Source of the DNA: an uncultured Roseobacter sp.
GTDB taxonomy: Bacteria; Pseudomonadota; Alphaproteobacteria; Rhodobacterales; Rhodobacteraceae
Assembly (NCBI RefSeq): GCF_947492555.1
Contig: NZ_CANLNE010000003.1
Location: 558,001 to 622,000, forward strand
DNA length: 64,000 nucleotides
Reading direction: 5' to 3'
The notes below the pieces were generated by a model, which worked only from the letters and a program-made list of their open reading frames with translations, was not told where the DNA came from and made no database searches. Positions 9,927 to 19,753 of the stretch are shown here, one piece after another. Both the position numbers and the translations under genes were made by a program. Position 1 is the stretch's first letter; each line of letters begins with the position of its first letter.

Positions 9927-10964
9927 TCAGATGATCTCGTCTTCGTCGAAGAGCGGGTCTGTTTCGAGCTGGGAAGCAAGGTCTTCAACCGTGTCTTCCG
10001 CAACGCTGGGGCTGAGGGCGGCGAGGTGAAAGACCGCGTCTCCCTCATTCACCAGCGGCAGGATCGCGCGCCCGATCAGGATGCCGGGCGAGGGCGCGAC
10101 CAGATCGGTTTCCAACCCGCCAAAGGGGTCCGAGATGGTCGCCAAAACGTCACCTGCGACAACGGTTTCACCCTCCGCGCGGAAGGTGCGCAAGAGGCCC
10201 CCGGCAGGGGCCCGTAACCACGTGGAGGATGTACAAACGTAGGGCTTTGCCTTTGCCTTTGCGATGCCCTTTGCTGCCAGCATCGACATGCTGCGCATCA
10301 CACGCAGAATCCCGGCGACCCCGGCACGCACCGCCATTTCGTCAAAGCGCAGCCCTTCGCCGCCTTCATAGAGCAGAACCGGTGTGCCGCGCTCTGCCGC
10401 TTCCGCCCGCAACGACCCGTCGCGCAGGGGTGATGTGAGAACAACCGGTGCACCAAAGACCGTAGCCATGTCCCGCGTTCTTGCGTCGCCGGGTGACACA
10501 CGGATTTGCGGCAGGTTCGTTCTGTGGATCGCGGCGGAGTGCAGATCGATCCCGACATCGCAGCGGGAAACGACCTCGTTCAGAAAGATATGTGCCAGAC
10601 GGGAGCCGAGCGAGCCCGATGGGTGGCCGGGAAAGCAGCGGTTCAGATCACGCCGGTCGGGCAGGTAGCGGGAGCGGTTGAGAAAGCCAAAACTGTTGAC
10701 CACGGGCACCACCAGCAGCGTTCCGCGCAGGGATTTGAGCTGCGGCGCGCGCAGCAGACGCCGCACGATCTCAACCCCGATCACCTCATCCCCATGCACA
10801 GCCGCCGAGATGAACATCACCGGTCCTGCGCGCTTGCCATGATGGACCTGCACGGAGAGGGTCACCGGCGTGTGATCGGGCAGGATGGAGACCGGCAGAT
10901 GAACTGTTTCAATACTGCCGGGCCCTACGTGTTTGCCTGCAATTTCAAAGGGCTGGCGCGGCAT
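9927..10964 (-). CDS. Succinylglutamate desuccinylase/aspartoacylase family zinc hydrolase
   Basis: A 345-residue member of the AstE/AspA zinc-carboxypeptidase-like family. Zinc ligands are seen in AAVHGDEVIG (His and Glu) and further on in GIDLHSAAIHR; PDRRDLNRCFPG matches the substrate-binding region. A C-terminal all-beta extension follows, as in many members of unknown specificity. It lies 3 bp after trpE and is probably co-transcribed with it. It is not in an arginine catabolism (ast) cluster, so the family name should not be read as the true substrate. Confidence 0.85.
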   Translation of the reverse strand: MPRQPFEIAGKHVGPGSIETVHLPVSILPDHTPVTLSVQVHHGKRAGPVMFISAAVHGDEVIGVEIVRRLLRAPQLKSLRGTLLVVPVVNSFGFLNRSRYLPDRRDLNRCFPGHPSGSLGSRLAHIFLNEVVSRCDVGIDLHSAAIHRTNLPQIRVSPGDARTRDMATVFGAPVVLTSPLRDGSLRAEAAERGTPVLLYEGGEGLRFDEMAVRAGVAGILRVMRSMSMLAAKGIAKAKAKPYVCTSSTWLRAPAGGLLRTFRAEGETVVAGDVLATISDPFGGLETDLVAPSPGILIGRAILPLVNEGDAVFHLAALSPSVAEDTVEDLASQLETDPLFDEDEII

Positions 10965-10967
10965 GGA

Positions 10968-12479
10968 TCAGCTGTTGCCCTGACCTGAAAAACGTGCGGC
11001 ATCTGCGGCAGCGCGGCGGATGGCGTTGGATTTATGCACCGTTTCCTGGAACTCCGCCTCGGGGTCGCTGTCATAGACCACGCCGCCGCCGGCCTGGATG
11101 TAGAGCGTCTGATCCTGCACCACCGCCGTGCGCAGCGCGATGCACATGTCCATATCGCCGCCTGCGCTGAAATAGCCAACACCGCCGCCGTAGATCCCGC
11201 GTTTTTCCGGCTCCAGCTCGTCGATGATCTCCATCGCGCGGACCTTGGGCGCACCGGACACTGTGCCCGCAGGCATGCCCGCGAAAAACGCATCCAGCGC
11301 GTCCTTCTCGTCCTGCAGCTCGCCCACGACGTTGGAGACGATGTGCATCACGTGGCTGTAGCGTTCGACGATGAACTCTTCGGTCGGGCGCACGGTGCCG
11401 ATCTTGGCCACGCGACCGACATCGTTGCGCCCCAGATCGAGCAGCATCAGATGCTCGGCCAGCTCCTTCTGATCGGCCAGCAGATCGGCCTCCAGCGCGT
11501 TGTCCTCTTCCGGCGTGGCACCGCGCGGGCGGGTGCCTGCGATCGGGCGGATCGTGACCTCATTGCCAAAGACGCGTACGAGGATTTCCGGGCTGGCCCC
11601 GATGACCTGAAAGCCGCCAAAGTTGAAATAGAACATGAAGGGCGAGGGGTTGGTGCGCCGCAACGAGCGATAGAGCGCAAAGGGGTCCTGCTTGAAATCC
11701 TGTGCCCAGCGTTGCGCTGGCACCACCTGAAAGATATCGCCTGCACGGATGTAATCCTTGGCGGTCTCGACGGCTTGCTTATAGCCCTCGTGGGTGAAGT
11801 TGCTGACCGGCGCGCCGGGGGCTTCCGCCTCACCCAGATCGCGGGTGGCCACGGGCATGGCGCGCTCCAGATCGCGCACCGCGTCCATCACCCGTTCAGC
11901 GGCCTGCGCATAGGCCGCGCGGGCGGATTGGCCCTCCGACACCCAGGCGGGGGAAACCACGGTAACCTCGCCTTTGACCCCGTCAAGCACGGCAACCACC
12001 GAAGGGCGCAGCATCACCGCATCGGGCAGGCCCAGCGGATCGGGATTGATATCCGGCAGATGCTCCACCAGCCGCACCATGTCATAGCCCAGATAGCCAA
12101 AGAGCCCGGCGGCAGCCTGTGGCAGGTCATCTGGCAGGTCGATGCGGCTTTCCGCGAGCAGGGCACGCAGGGTATCCATCGGGTTGCCGTCCTGCGGGGT
12201 GAAAGCCTCCGCGTCATAGCGCGCCGCACGGTTAATCTCGCTGGTCTCGCCCCGGCAGCGCCAGATCAGGTCAGGCTTCATGCCGATGATGGAATAGCGC
12301 CCGCGCACTTCGCCGCCGGTCACGGACTCCAGCACGAAAGCGTCCTTTTGTGCCCCCGTCAGCTTGAGCATCAGGGAGACGGGCGTATCGAGGTCTGCGG
12401 CCAGCCGCGTATAGACGATCTGATTACGGCCCTCCGCATAGGCCGCGTCGAAGGTTTCAAAGTCCGGGGTCAACGCCAT
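10968..12479 (-). CDS. trpE: Anthranilate synthase component I
   Basis: A 503-residue chorismate-binding enzyme that makes anthranilate with ammonia from TrpG. The N-terminal feedback site includes FVLESVTGGEVRGRYSIIG (the LES motif of Trp-sensitive enzymes). The catalytic half carries PIAGTRPRGATPEED, LLDLGRNDVGRV and GTVSGAPKVRAMEIID. It is separated from trpG-trpD-trpC, as usual in Rhodobacterales, and lies 3 bp after the PPIase gene. Confidence 0.97.
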   Translation of the reverse strand: MALTPDFETFDAAYAEGRNQIVYTRLAADLDTPVSLMLKLTGAQKDAFVLESVTGGEVRGRYSIIGMKPDLIWRCRGETSEINRAARYDAEAFTPQDGNPMDTLRALLAESRIDLPDDLPQAAAGLFGYLGYDMVRLVEHLPDINPDPLGLPDAVMLRPSVVAVLDGVKGEVTVVSPAWVSEGQSARAAYAQAAERVMDAVRDLERAMPVATRDLGEAEAPGAPVSNFTHEGYKQAVETAKDYIRAGDIFQVVPAQRWAQDFKQDPFALYRSLRRTNPSPFMFYFNFGGFQVIGASPEILVRVFGNEVTIRPIAGTRPRGATPEEDNALEADLLADQKELAEHLMLLDLGRNDVGRVAKIGTVRPTEEFIVERYSHVMHIVSNVVGELQDEKDALDAFFAGMPAGTVSGAPKVRAMEIIDELEPEKRGIYGGGVGYFSAGGDMDMCIALRTAVVQDQTLYIQAGGGVVYDSDPEAEFQETVHKSNAIRRAAADAARFSGQGNS

Positions 12480-12482
12480 GGG

Positions 12483-14324
12483 TCAGGGGAAATTCACGTG
12501 CACGGCCTGAAGCGCCTGCGGGTTGATCTGAGGATTTGCGCGCCGGGTCACGTCGGTGCCGAAAATCTCGAAGACATTCTGCGCCAGCGCCTGATCGGCC
12601 TGTTCGGCCAGCTGCGCGCGTATGGTTTCCGTGTCTTCGTCCTCTGAAGGCCCGGAAATCTCGTCGAGCCGGACCACGACAATTGCGCCATCATGCGGTT
12701 GCACGGAGATATCACCCACGGCCATATCGAAGACCTCTGACAGGAAACCGGGCGGGGTGCCGCCGACAAAATCGCTGCGCAGCAGGTTTTCTTCCCGCAC
12801 CGCATCCAGACCAAGCTCCGCAAAGGGCGTGCCCTCGGTCAGTTGCGACATTTGCGCGTTGACCTGAGCCGCGAGGCGCGATTCCACCTCTGTAGCCTGC
12901 CAATGCGCCAGTACTTCCTCACGGACATCCTCAAAAGGGGCCGGACGCGGGGGCAATACCGCATCGAGCCGCAGGGCAAACAGCCCGCCGTCTTCCAGCT
13001 GGTCGATTTCCGGGAAATCCTCTTCGGTCACCGCCAGCGCCACGCGCCGGAACGCCTCATAGGCGGCGATATCCTCGGTGCTTTCGGTGCTCCAGTCGAT
13101 CTTGTTCAGCACCATGTCCGTATCTGCGGCCAGTTCTTCTAACGTGAAACCGCCGGCCAGAAGGTCATCGAGGTTCTCCGTCTGCGCCTCCACCAAACGG
13201 CGGGCACGATCAGCGGCAACCTCGGGGCGCAAAACGGCCTGCGCGTCCTCGAACGAGGTGAACTGCGCCGGCAGCACCGCGTTCACCCGAAAAAGCGCCG
13301 GACCCAGCGAGCTGGGCAGGGGGCCGACCACGGCACCCACCTCGGCGGCAAACACGCCTTCACCCGCAGCGCCCAGATCCGCCAGGGTCACATCGCCCAG
13401 ATCAATGTCGGCCAGCGCGAGCCCACGGTTGTCCACCAGCGTCTCAAAGTCGGTGCCGGTCTCCAGCGCTGCCGCCGCCGTGCTGGCGCTTTCGTCATCC
13501 AGATAGGCCAGACGTTCCACGAGACGGCGCTCAGGCTGATTGAATTCCTCGCTGCGCAGATCATAGGCCTCGCGCAGGTCGGCCTCTGCGATCTCCACCT
13601 CATCCACCATCGCATCCGGGCTCAGCAGCGCATAGGTGATCTGCTTGGTCTCCGGCAGGGTGAAATCAGCGATGTTCTCGTCGTAATGTGCTTGCAGGGT
13701 TGCATCCTCAGGGGTCTCGATCGGCGTTTCCAGATCAGCCTCAGAAAGCCGCGCCCAGGTAAAGCTGCGCTGCTCGCCCACGTAGTTGACCAGTGTATCG
13801 ACAAAGGCATCCGGCATCACCACGCCGCTGAGGATCGCGCCCTGCATCAAGGTGCGCGCCACTTCTTCGCGCAGCTGGGTTTCGAACTGCGCCTCGGAAA
13901 TGCCGCTCTGCTCCAGCGCAAACCGGTAGCCTTCACGGTCGAACTCGCCATCGATGCCGCGAAAGGCTCCGATCTCCAGAATGCGGTCGCGCAGGTTGCC
14001 ATCCCCAATGGAAAGCCCGATCTGCGCGGCCTCATGATCCAGCGCGCGGGTGTCGATGATCCGCTGCAGCACCGCGCGGTCGAGCCCGATCTGTTGCGCC
14101 TGAGCAAAGAGCAGGACCTGTCCGGTCTGTTGCTGTACCGCCTGCATTTCCTGCTGCAGCTGGCGCGCGTAGTTGTCGACGGAGACGGGCATATCGCCCA
14201 CGGTGCCGATCGTGCGGATGTTGCCGGTCAGGCTGGTGGCGCCAAAGCCGGCGAGCCCGAGGATGAGCAGACCCATCAGGATCCAGACGGCGGTTTTTGA
14301 AATGCTTGATGAGCCCTTGGCCAT
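12483..14324 (-). CDS. Membrane-anchored periplasmic peptidyl-prolyl isomerase (PpiD/SurA-like)
   Basis: About 613 residues from the ATG at 14324 (MAKGSSSISKTAVWILM), which has AGGGG a few bases upstream; a start ten codons earlier has no such site. Residues about 10-32 form an N-terminal membrane anchor. A SurA-N-like chaperone region follows (VDNYARQLQQEMQ...QIGLDRAVLQR), then a parvulin-type rotamase domain around residues 240-360 and a helical C-terminus. It resembles PpiD, which helps fold outer-membrane proteins at the periplasmic face. It leads the trpE transcript. Confidence 0.88.
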   Translation of the reverse strand: MAKGSSSISKTAVWILMGLLILGLAGFGATSLTGNIRTIGTVGDMPVSVDNYARQLQQEMQAVQQQTGQVLLFAQAQQIGLDRAVLQRIIDTRALDHEAAQIGLSIGDGNLRDRILEIGAFRGIDGEFDREGYRFALEQSGISEAQFETQLREEVARTLMQGAILSGVVMPDAFVDTLVNYVGEQRSFTWARLSEADLETPIETPEDATLQAHYDENIADFTLPETKQITYALLSPDAMVDEVEIAEADLREAYDLRSEEFNQPERRLVERLAYLDDESASTAAAALETGTDFETLVDNRGLALADIDLGDVTLADLGAAGEGVFAAEVGAVVGPLPSSLGPALFRVNAVLPAQFTSFEDAQAVLRPEVAADRARRLVEAQTENLDDLLAGGFTLEELAADTDMVLNKIDWSTESTEDIAAYEAFRRVALAVTEEDFPEIDQLEDGGLFALRLDAVLPPRPAPFEDVREEVLAHWQATEVESRLAAQVNAQMSQLTEGTPFAELGLDAVREENLLRSDFVGGTPPGFLSEVFDMAVGDISVQPHDGAIVVVRLDEISGPSEDEDTETIRAQLAEQADQALAQNVFEIFGTDVTRRANPQINPQALQAVHVNFP

Positions 14325-14401
14325 ATCACCCCTTTGCGCTGGCGCGCCTGTCACGTTTTGCCGCTCTGTCTATGCGCAGCCGCCCCGGGGGGCAAGGGGC
14401 C

Positions 14402-15583
14402 TCACAGGCTCTTGTCCATCCCCGCCAGACGCGCAAAGAGTAGGCCGATCCCGTCCTCATCCAGATTGGCGAAAGCGATGCGCAATTGGCGTGCGCCGTC
14501 TGCGTCATCTTCGGGGTAAAACATCGTGCCGGGCAGGCACAGAATGCTCTGATCGCGCACCAGATGCCGTGCCAGATCGTCCGATTTCATTGCAAAGGGA
14601 TGCTTCAGGTAGGCAAAATAAGCGCCCAGTCCGAGCAATTCCCACCCCTGTGCCGCGAGAACCGGGAAACCATCCGTGATCGCTGCCCGGCGCGCCAGGA
14701 TTTCCGCGCGTTCACCAGCCAGCCATTGACCGAGGTTCTGCATGCCCCATAGGGCCGCGTGCTGCCCGATCTGCCCCGGGCAGATGGCCACGGTGTCGAG
14801 GAATTTCTCGACCTCGGCCAATCGGGCCTGCCCGGTTGCCATGGCACCCACGCGGTGGCCGGTCAGCCGGTAGGCCTTGGAAAAGGAATAGAGATGGATC
14901 AGTGTATCGGGCCACTCCGGATCTTCGAAGAGATCATGCGGCGCGCCCGATTGCGCATGAAAATCGCGGTAAGTCTCGTCGAGGATCAGCGCGATGCCGC
15001 GCCGCTGCGCGAGATCGTAAAAAGCGCGTATCAGCGCAGCAGGATACTCCACGCCACTGGGATTATTGGGCGACACCAGGGCAATTGCGCGGGTACGGGA
15101 GGTGATCAGCGCCTCTGCCCTCTCCGGATCGGGCAGCAGTGCTGCATCCGTCTTCAGCGGCACCGTCCGCACGCCGGACATGTCCAGCCACATCCTGTGA
15201 TTGAAATACCACGGGGTCGGCAGAATAACCTCGTCGCCCTCGGCACAAAGCGTGGCGATGGCCGCGGCAAAAGCCTGGTTGCAGCCCGACGTGATGGCGA
15301 TCTGATCCGTCGAGACCGCGCCCCCGTAAATCCGCCCCGTTTCCTGCGCCAGTGCGGCGCGCAGTTCCGGCAGTCCCAGCACCGGCCCATAGAGATGCGC
15401 ATCGTCCCGCGTCAGCGCCACCTCCGCCATCACCTGCCGCAAGGCATCGGGCGGCGGATAGACAGGCGCGGCCTGACTGACATTGATCAACGGCCTGTCC
15501 GCAGGAAAGGCGACACCCTCCAGCCAGCGCCGGGCTTCCATCACAGGCGGGGCAAAAGTGGCGGCGGTACGTGTCGGGATCAT
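14402..15583 (-). CDS. PLP-dependent aminotransferase, class I/II
   Basis: A 393-residue fold-type I aminotransferase. The PLP lysine lies in SFSKAYRLTGHRVG. Also visible are HLYGPVLGLPELRAAL, SGCNQAFAAAIATL (phosphate-binding region), LVSPNNPSGVEYP (Asn of the PLP ring site) and LILDETYRDF. The substrate cannot be read from sequence; aspartate/aromatic-type enzymes are the nearest relatives. The next gene in its direction is the PPIase gene, 78 bp away, so co-transcription is possible. Confidence 0.87.
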   Translation of the reverse strand: MIPTRTAATFAPPVMEARRWLEGVAFPADRPLINVSQAAPVYPPPDALRQVMAEVALTRDDAHLYGPVLGLPELRAALAQETGRIYGGAVSTDQIAITSGCNQAFAAAIATLCAEGDEVILPTPWYFNHRMWLDMSGVRTVPLKTDAALLPDPERAEALITSRTRAIALVSPNNPSGVEYPAALIRAFYDLAQRRGIALILDETYRDFHAQSGAPHDLFEDPEWPDTLIHLYSFSKAYRLTGHRVGAMATGQARLAEVEKFLDTVAICPGQIGQHAALWGMQNLGQWLAGERAEILARRAAITDGFPVLAAQGWELLGLGAYFAYLKHPFAMKSDDLARHLVRDQSILCLPGTMFYPEDDADGARQLRIAFANLDEDGIGLLFARLAGMDKSL

Positions 15584-15596
15584 GTGGCGGCTCCGG

Positions 15597-15620
15597 CTTC
15601 TTCTGGCTCAAAATATCCTC
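15597..15620 (+). repeat. Short intergenic repeat, copy 1
   Basis: The string CTTCTTCTGGCT, followed by CAAAATATCC, in the gap between gpt and the aminotransferase gene. A close copy is at 36874-36898. This looks like a small intergenic element shared by several loci of the genome. It has no open frame or poly-T tract of its own. Confidence 0.45.
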
Positions 15621-15649
15621 GCCGAAGGCAAGAAAACTCTTTTGGCGGG

Positions 15650-16162
15650 TTATTCCGTGCCGCGATAGGGTTCCACATATTGCAGTGCCATATCCCAAGG
15701 GAAGAAAATCCACGTATCCTGGCTCACCCCGGTGATGAAGGTATCGACCTGCGGCTCTCCCTTGGGCTTGGCATAGACGGTTGCAAAATGGGCCTGCGGA
15801 TAGAGCGCACGCACCACTTCGAGCGTTTTGCCGCTGTCGACCAGATCGTCGAGGATCAGAATACCGGTGCCGTCGCCCATCAAGGCTTCATCCGGGGCCT
15901 TCAGCACCTCGGCCTCGGACTGCTGCTGGTGGTCGTAGGATTTGATCGAGATCGTGTCGACGGTGCGAATGTCCAGCTCGCGCGCCACGATCATGGCCGG
16001 TGCCATGCCGCCACGGGTGATCGCCACAATCGCGCGCCACGCACCATCATCGGGTCCGTGACCATCCAGCCGCCACGCCAAGGCACGGCTGTCACGGTGA
16101 ATCTGGTCCCAGCTGATGTGAAAGCCCTTCTCATGGGGCAGGCGGCTTGGATCTTTGCTCAT
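15650..16162 (-). CDS. gpt: Xanthine phosphoribosyltransferase
   Basis: A 170-residue purine salvage enzyme, the usual length for Gpt. It transfers phosphoribose from PRPP to xanthine or guanine. The PRPP-binding loop [15 protein letters not shown] is intact, and [13 protein letters not shown] is the second phosphate loop. [10 protein letters not shown] is a C-terminal Gpt hallmark. It follows the two LysE-type genes closely (1-bp gap to the first upstream), so it probably shares their transcript. Confidence 0.95.
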   Translation of the reverse strand: MSKDPSRLPHEKGFHISWDQIHRDSRALAWRLDGHGPDDGAWRAIVAITRGGMAPAMIVARELDIRTVDTISIKSYDHQQQSEAEVLKAPDEALMGDGTGILILDDLVDSGKTLEVVRALYPQAHFATVYAKPKGEPQVDTFITGVSQDTWIFFPWDMALQYVEPYRGTE

Positions 16163-16163
16163 C

Positions 16164-16769
16164 TCAGTTCCTTTCAGTCAGCAGGCGCAGTCCCAGCGCG
16201 CCCAGCAATGTCGCGGCAATGCGGTCCAGAACGGGTTTCGCGCCGAGGTATCCCCGGCGCGCCGGGGCGCTGGAGAGTAGCAGGGCAACGATCCCGTAAA
16301 AGCAGACCTCCAGCACAAAGTGGTTCGCAACGATGATAGCGATCTCCGTCGCGGCCAGCCCCTGAGGAAAAACCACGACAATCACGGCGGCCGCAAACAG
16401 CATGGACTTGGGATTGCCCGCGTTGATCAGCAGGCCGGAGAGAAACGCGCGCCCGTGTGGACGGCTTGCTTCGCCAACGGGAGATTTCGCGTGCCGCCAC
16501 GTCTGGACCGCGAGCCAGATCAGATAGAGCGCCCCGCCGACTTTCAGCACCGTGTAGGTCCAGGGGAAGAGGCGAAAGAGCCCTTCAAGCCCCAGAAGGG
16601 CGGCGAGCGTCCAGAGGGCTGCGGCAAATCCCAGGCCAATGCCGGTGGCAAACCCTGCGGCGCGCCCGGAGGCTACGCAGGTCTTTATGGCATAGAGCAG
16701 GGCGGCGCCCGGGCTGGCGAGCGCTGCGAGCAGCACGAGGTTGAAGGCGATCAGAGTTTCAAATGTCAT
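16164..16769 (-). CDS. LysE/RhtB family amino-acid exporter (copy B)
   Basis: A 201-residue membrane protein with the LysE signature near its N-terminus ([15 protein letters not shown], a variant of the S-PGP motif) and about six hydrophobic helices (for instance [14 protein letters not shown] and [13 protein letters not shown]). [10 protein letters not shown] is the conserved N-P-K segment. It likely exports an amino acid or derivative across the inner membrane. It lies 3 bp from a second LysE-type gene and 1 bp before gpt. Identity between the copies is moderate, so specificities may differ. Confidence 0.88.
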   Translation of the reverse strand: MTFETLIAFNLVLLAALASPGAALLYAIKTCVASGRAAGFATGIGLGFAAALWTLAALLGLEGLFRLFPWTYTVLKVGGALYLIWLAVQTWRHAKSPVGEASRPHGRAFLSGLLINAGNPKSMLFAAAVIVVVFPQGLAATEIAIIVANHFVLEVCFYGIVALLLSSAPARRGYLGAKPVLDRIAATLLGALGLRLLTERN

Positions 16770-16772
16770 GCG

Positions 16773-17384
16773 CTACCCCGCTGCGATACGTGCCCCGAAG
16801 AGGCCCAGCACGACGCCGAAACAGCGTTCAACACGCGCCTTGATCCGGGCATAGAGCTGTCGCGGTCCGCTGCGGGAAAAGACAAGGGCCAGACAGGCGT
16901 ACCAGCCGGTTTCGACCACGAAGATCACCGCGAGGATCATGGCCCCCTCCAGCCACGTCATGCCCGGCGGGATGATACCGGTGAAGACGGCGGCGAAATA
17001 GGCGAGCGCTTTGGGATTTGCCAGATTGGTCCAGAGCCCCAGCGAAAAGGCCCTGACAGCGCTGCTTGGTGGGAGCTCACTTGCCTCGGGCATTGGCTCG
17101 GCGGCATGGCGCCAGAGTGAGATGCCAATCCAGATCAGGAACAATCCGCCTGCGATGCGCAGGCCCGTCTGCACCCAGGGCATCAGCTCAAACACCAGCG
17201 ACAGCCCGGCGAGCGCCGCCACGGCCCACACAAGTACGGCACATGTCAGCCCGAGGTTCAGCAGCAAGGCGGGGCGCAGCCCCTCGCTTGCCGCCGTGCG
17301 GATCGTGAGCACCGCCGCGGGACCGGGGCTCACCGCGAGCATGAGTTGCAAGAGCGCCAGACCTGCGAGGGCGGTGAGGGTCAT
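16773..17384 (-). CDS. LysE/RhtB family amino-acid exporter (copy A)
   Basis: A 203-residue multi-helix exporter with the family motif AVSPGPAAVLTIRTA and the NLANPKALAYFAAVF segment. It is the upstream member of a tandem LysE pair. Its start overlaps the fabI stop by 4 bp, coupling an exporter to fatty-acid synthesis at the level of translation. Substrate unknown. Confidence 0.9.
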   Translation of the reverse strand: MTLTALAGLALLQLMLAVSPGPAAVLTIRTAASEGLRPALLLNLGLTCAVLVWAVAALAGLSLVFELMPWVQTGLRIAGGLFLIWIGISLWRHAAEPMPEASELPPSSAVRAFSLGLWTNLANPKALAYFAAVFTGIIPPGMTWLEGAMILAVIFVVETGWYACLALVFSRSGPRQLYARIKARVERCFGVVLGLFGARIAAG

Positions 17385-18187
17385 TCCTTGGCCATGTCCG
17401 GTGCATCCACCGCCTTCATGCCGACCACGTGATAGCCCGCATCCACATGCAGGTTCTCACCCGTCGTGCCGGAGCCGAGATCGGAGAGCAGGAAGAGCGC
17501 GGCCTTGCCGACATCCTCGGTGGTCACATTGCGACGCAGGGGCGAATTGTATTCGTTCCACTTCATAATGTAGCGGAAATCGCCGATGCCGCTGGCGGCC
17601 AGCGTCTTGATCGGCCCGGCAGAAATGGCGTTCACGCGGATACCGTCCTTGCCCAGATCCTCGGCCAGATATTGCACCGAGGCCTCGAGCGCGGCCTTGG
17701 CGACACCCATCACATTATAATGCGGCATGACTTTCTCTGCCCCGTAGTAGGTGAGCGTCAGGCAGGACCCGCCGTCGGTCATCATCTTCTCGGCGCGCTG
17801 CACCACGGCGGTGAAGGAATAGACCGAGATATCCATGGAGAGGGCGAAATTGCTGCGGCTGGTGTCGACATAGCGCCCGCGCAACTCGTTCTTGTCCGAA
17901 AATCCGATGGCATGCACGATGAAATCCAGTTTGCCCCACCGGTCCTTGAGCGCGTCAAAGAGCGCATCGATCGACGCCTCGTCGCCCACGTCGCAGGGCA
18001 GGACGATGTCGCTGCCCAATTGCGCGGCTAACGGATCGACGCGTTTCTTCAGCGCGTCCCCCTGGTAGGAGAATGCCAGCTCTGCGCCCGCATCGGCGCA
18101 GGCTTTCGCGATCCCCCAGGCGATGGATTTGTCATTGGCCAGGCCCATGATGAGCCCGCGCTTGCCCGCCAGAAGATCGTTTCCCAT
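17381..18187 (-). CDS. fabI: Enoyl-[acyl-carrier-protein] reductase (NADH)
   Basis: A 268-residue short-chain dehydrogenase that performs the last reduction of each fatty-acid elongation round. The cofactor fold begins [19 protein letters not shown], typical of FabI. The catalytic Tyr-x6-Lys is in [15 protein letters not shown], and [13 protein letters not shown] precedes the substrate loop, as in triclosan-sensitive FabI. It is divergent from pdxH across a 144-bp gap. Confidence 0.96.
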   Translation of the reverse strand: MGNDLLAGKRGLIMGLANDKSIAWGIAKACADAGAELAFSYQGDALKKRVDPLAAQLGSDIVLPCDVGDEASIDALFDALKDRWGKLDFIVHAIGFSDKNELRGRYVDTSRSNFALSMDISVYSFTAVVQRAEKMMTDGGSCLTLTYYGAEKVMPHYNVMGVAKAALEASVQYLAEDLGKDGIRVNAISAGPIKTLAASGIGDFRYIMKWNEYNSPLRRNVTTEDVGKAALFLLSDLGSGTTGENLHVDAGYHVVGMKAVDAPDMAKE

Positions 18188-18331
18188 AAAGGTCCCTCGA
18201 TTGTCATGTGGTGTTTTTGTCCTTTCCGTCCTTTAGGCGATTGCGGCAGGCCCATCAAGGTAGGTCGACGCACCCCCTTGACCTTTGCGCTGGTTCCGCC
18301 ACTTGCTGCGGGAAAGATATGTGAGGATGCC

Positions 18332-18937
18332 ATGGACAGCAGAAGCGGAAAATTCGCGGGCGACAACCCGTTTGATCTGGCCCAGAGCTGGCTGGACGAA
18401 GCCGGGAAAACCGAACCCAATGACCCCAACGCGATGGCGCTAAGTACGGTGGACAAAGACGGCCTGCCGAATGTGCGCATGGTCTTGCTGAAGGCGATCG
18501 AGCCAGACGCCTTTGTCTTTTACACCAACTACGAAAGTGCCAAGGCAGGCGAGCTTGACAGCGCGGGCAAGGCGGCTTTCGTGATGCACTGGAAAAGCCT
18601 GCGCCGCCAGCTGCGGGTGCGCGGGGCTGTCGAACGGGGCGACGCGGAAGAGGCGGATGCCTACTTCGCCACGCGGTCACTCAAGAGCAGGCTGGGGGCA
18701 TGGGCCTCCAGACAATCCCGCCCGTTGTCCAGCCGTGCCGCGCTGATGGCCGAGGTGGCAAAAGTCACCGCGACCAAGGGCACAAACCCGCCACGCCCGC
18801 CGTTCTGGGGTGGGTTCCGGATCAAGCCGCTGGAGATCGAATTCTGGGCGGATGGAGAGTTTCGCCTGCACGACCGGTTCGTCTGGCGCCGTGCGTCTTT
18901 CGACGATAGCTGGTCGATCACGCGTCTCAATCCCTGA
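18332..18937 (+). CDS. pdxH: Pyridoxine/pyridoxamine 5'-phosphate oxidase
   Basis: A 201-residue FMN flavoprotein that makes pyridoxal 5'-phosphate. FMN-binding blocks include [20 protein letters not shown] and [12 protein letters not shown]. The C-terminal substrate block is [16 protein letters not shown]...[10 protein letters not shown]. The ATG at 18332 is preceded by GAGG and gives the normal N-terminus; the 42-codon open extension upstream is not used. A TTGACC at 18278-18283 could be part of its promoter. Confidence 0.95.
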   Translation: MDSRSGKFAGDNPFDLAQSWLDEAGKTEPNDPNAMALSTVDKDGLPNVRMVLLKAIEPDAFVFYTNYESAKAGELDSAGKAAFVMHWKSLRRQLRVRGAVERGDAEEADAYFATRSLKSRLGAWASRQSRPLSSRAALMAEVAKVTATKGTNPPRPPFWGGFRIKPLEIEFWADGEFRLHDRFVWRRASFDDSWSITRLNP

Positions 18938-19180
18938 CTGGTCGGAAAAAGCGCCAGTCTCAGTAATTCACTGTTTGTCAGCGCACATAATTGTGTGCAT
19001 AGATCAGGGGTGTTTTGATTTTTCAGTCGTTTATGAGGCGGAATTCAACTGTGACTAGAATGACTTGGAAAATCACGGATGCGCGATGCTTGTGCGAAGG
19101 TCTTTTGCGATGTACGCGAAGAAATTCGTCTGAACTTTTTTGTTTCAACTTGAAAGAAGAAAGTTAATTCGCGCAAGACT

Positions 19181-19753
19181 ATGTTAGAAGACCTTACGAC
19201 GACTGAAAGAAGACGAGTGAGCGAGACCGAAGAAATATCTTCCCCGGTGACGGGGCTTGTTAAATGGTTTGATCCGGTAAAAGGGTTCGGCTTCGTTGTT
19301 TCTGACGCGGGTGGTCCGGATATTCTGTTGCACGTTAACGTTTTGCGGAACTTCGGGCAAAGCTCTGTTGCCGATGGCGCGCGGGTGGAGCTGGAAGTAC
19401 AGCGCACGGAACGTGGTGTTCAGGCGACACAGGTCCTGGCTCTTTTACCACCGCAAGCAGGCGAGTCGGTGGGGCTCTCCGATATCGCGGCACTGGATCC
19501 GTCCATCGTGGCCGCTGCTCCCCTGGAGCCTGCGCGCGTCAAATGGTTCGACAAGGGCAAGGGATTTGGCTTTGCCAATGTCTTCGGACGTCGTGAGGAT
19601 ATTTTCCTGCATATGGAAGTGTTGCGACGGTCCGGTCTGTCCGATCTTGCCCCGGGCGAAGCGCTGGCGCTGCGCGTGATCGAGGGCAAGCGTGGCCACA
19701 TGGCAGCCGAAGTCTTTGCCTGGGAAGCGGCGCTGGACACCTCCGAGGCATGA
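19181..19753 (+). CDS. Double cold-shock-domain protein
   Basis: A 190-residue protein with two CSDs. The first, about residues 24-90, has GLVKWFDPVKGFGFV and the RNP2-like DILLHVNVL. The second, about 117-185, has ARVKWFDKGKGFGFA and DIFLHMEVL. These aromatic-rich strands bind single-stranded RNA or DNA, so the protein may act as an RNA chaperone or antiterminator. Typical CspA has one domain of about 70 residues; tandem versions are common in alphaproteobacteria. The 243-bp upstream gap is AT-rich. It overlaps the DUF192 gene by 4 bp. Confidence 0.9.
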   Translation: MLEDLTTTERRRVSETEEISSPVTGLVKWFDPVKGFGFVVSDAGGPDILLHVNVLRNFGQSSVADGARVELEVQRTERGVQATQVLALLPPQAGESVGLSDIAALDPSIVAAAPLEPARVKWFDKGKGFGFANVFGRREDIFLHMEVLRRSGLSDLAPGEALALRVIEGKRGHMAAEVFAWEAALDTSEA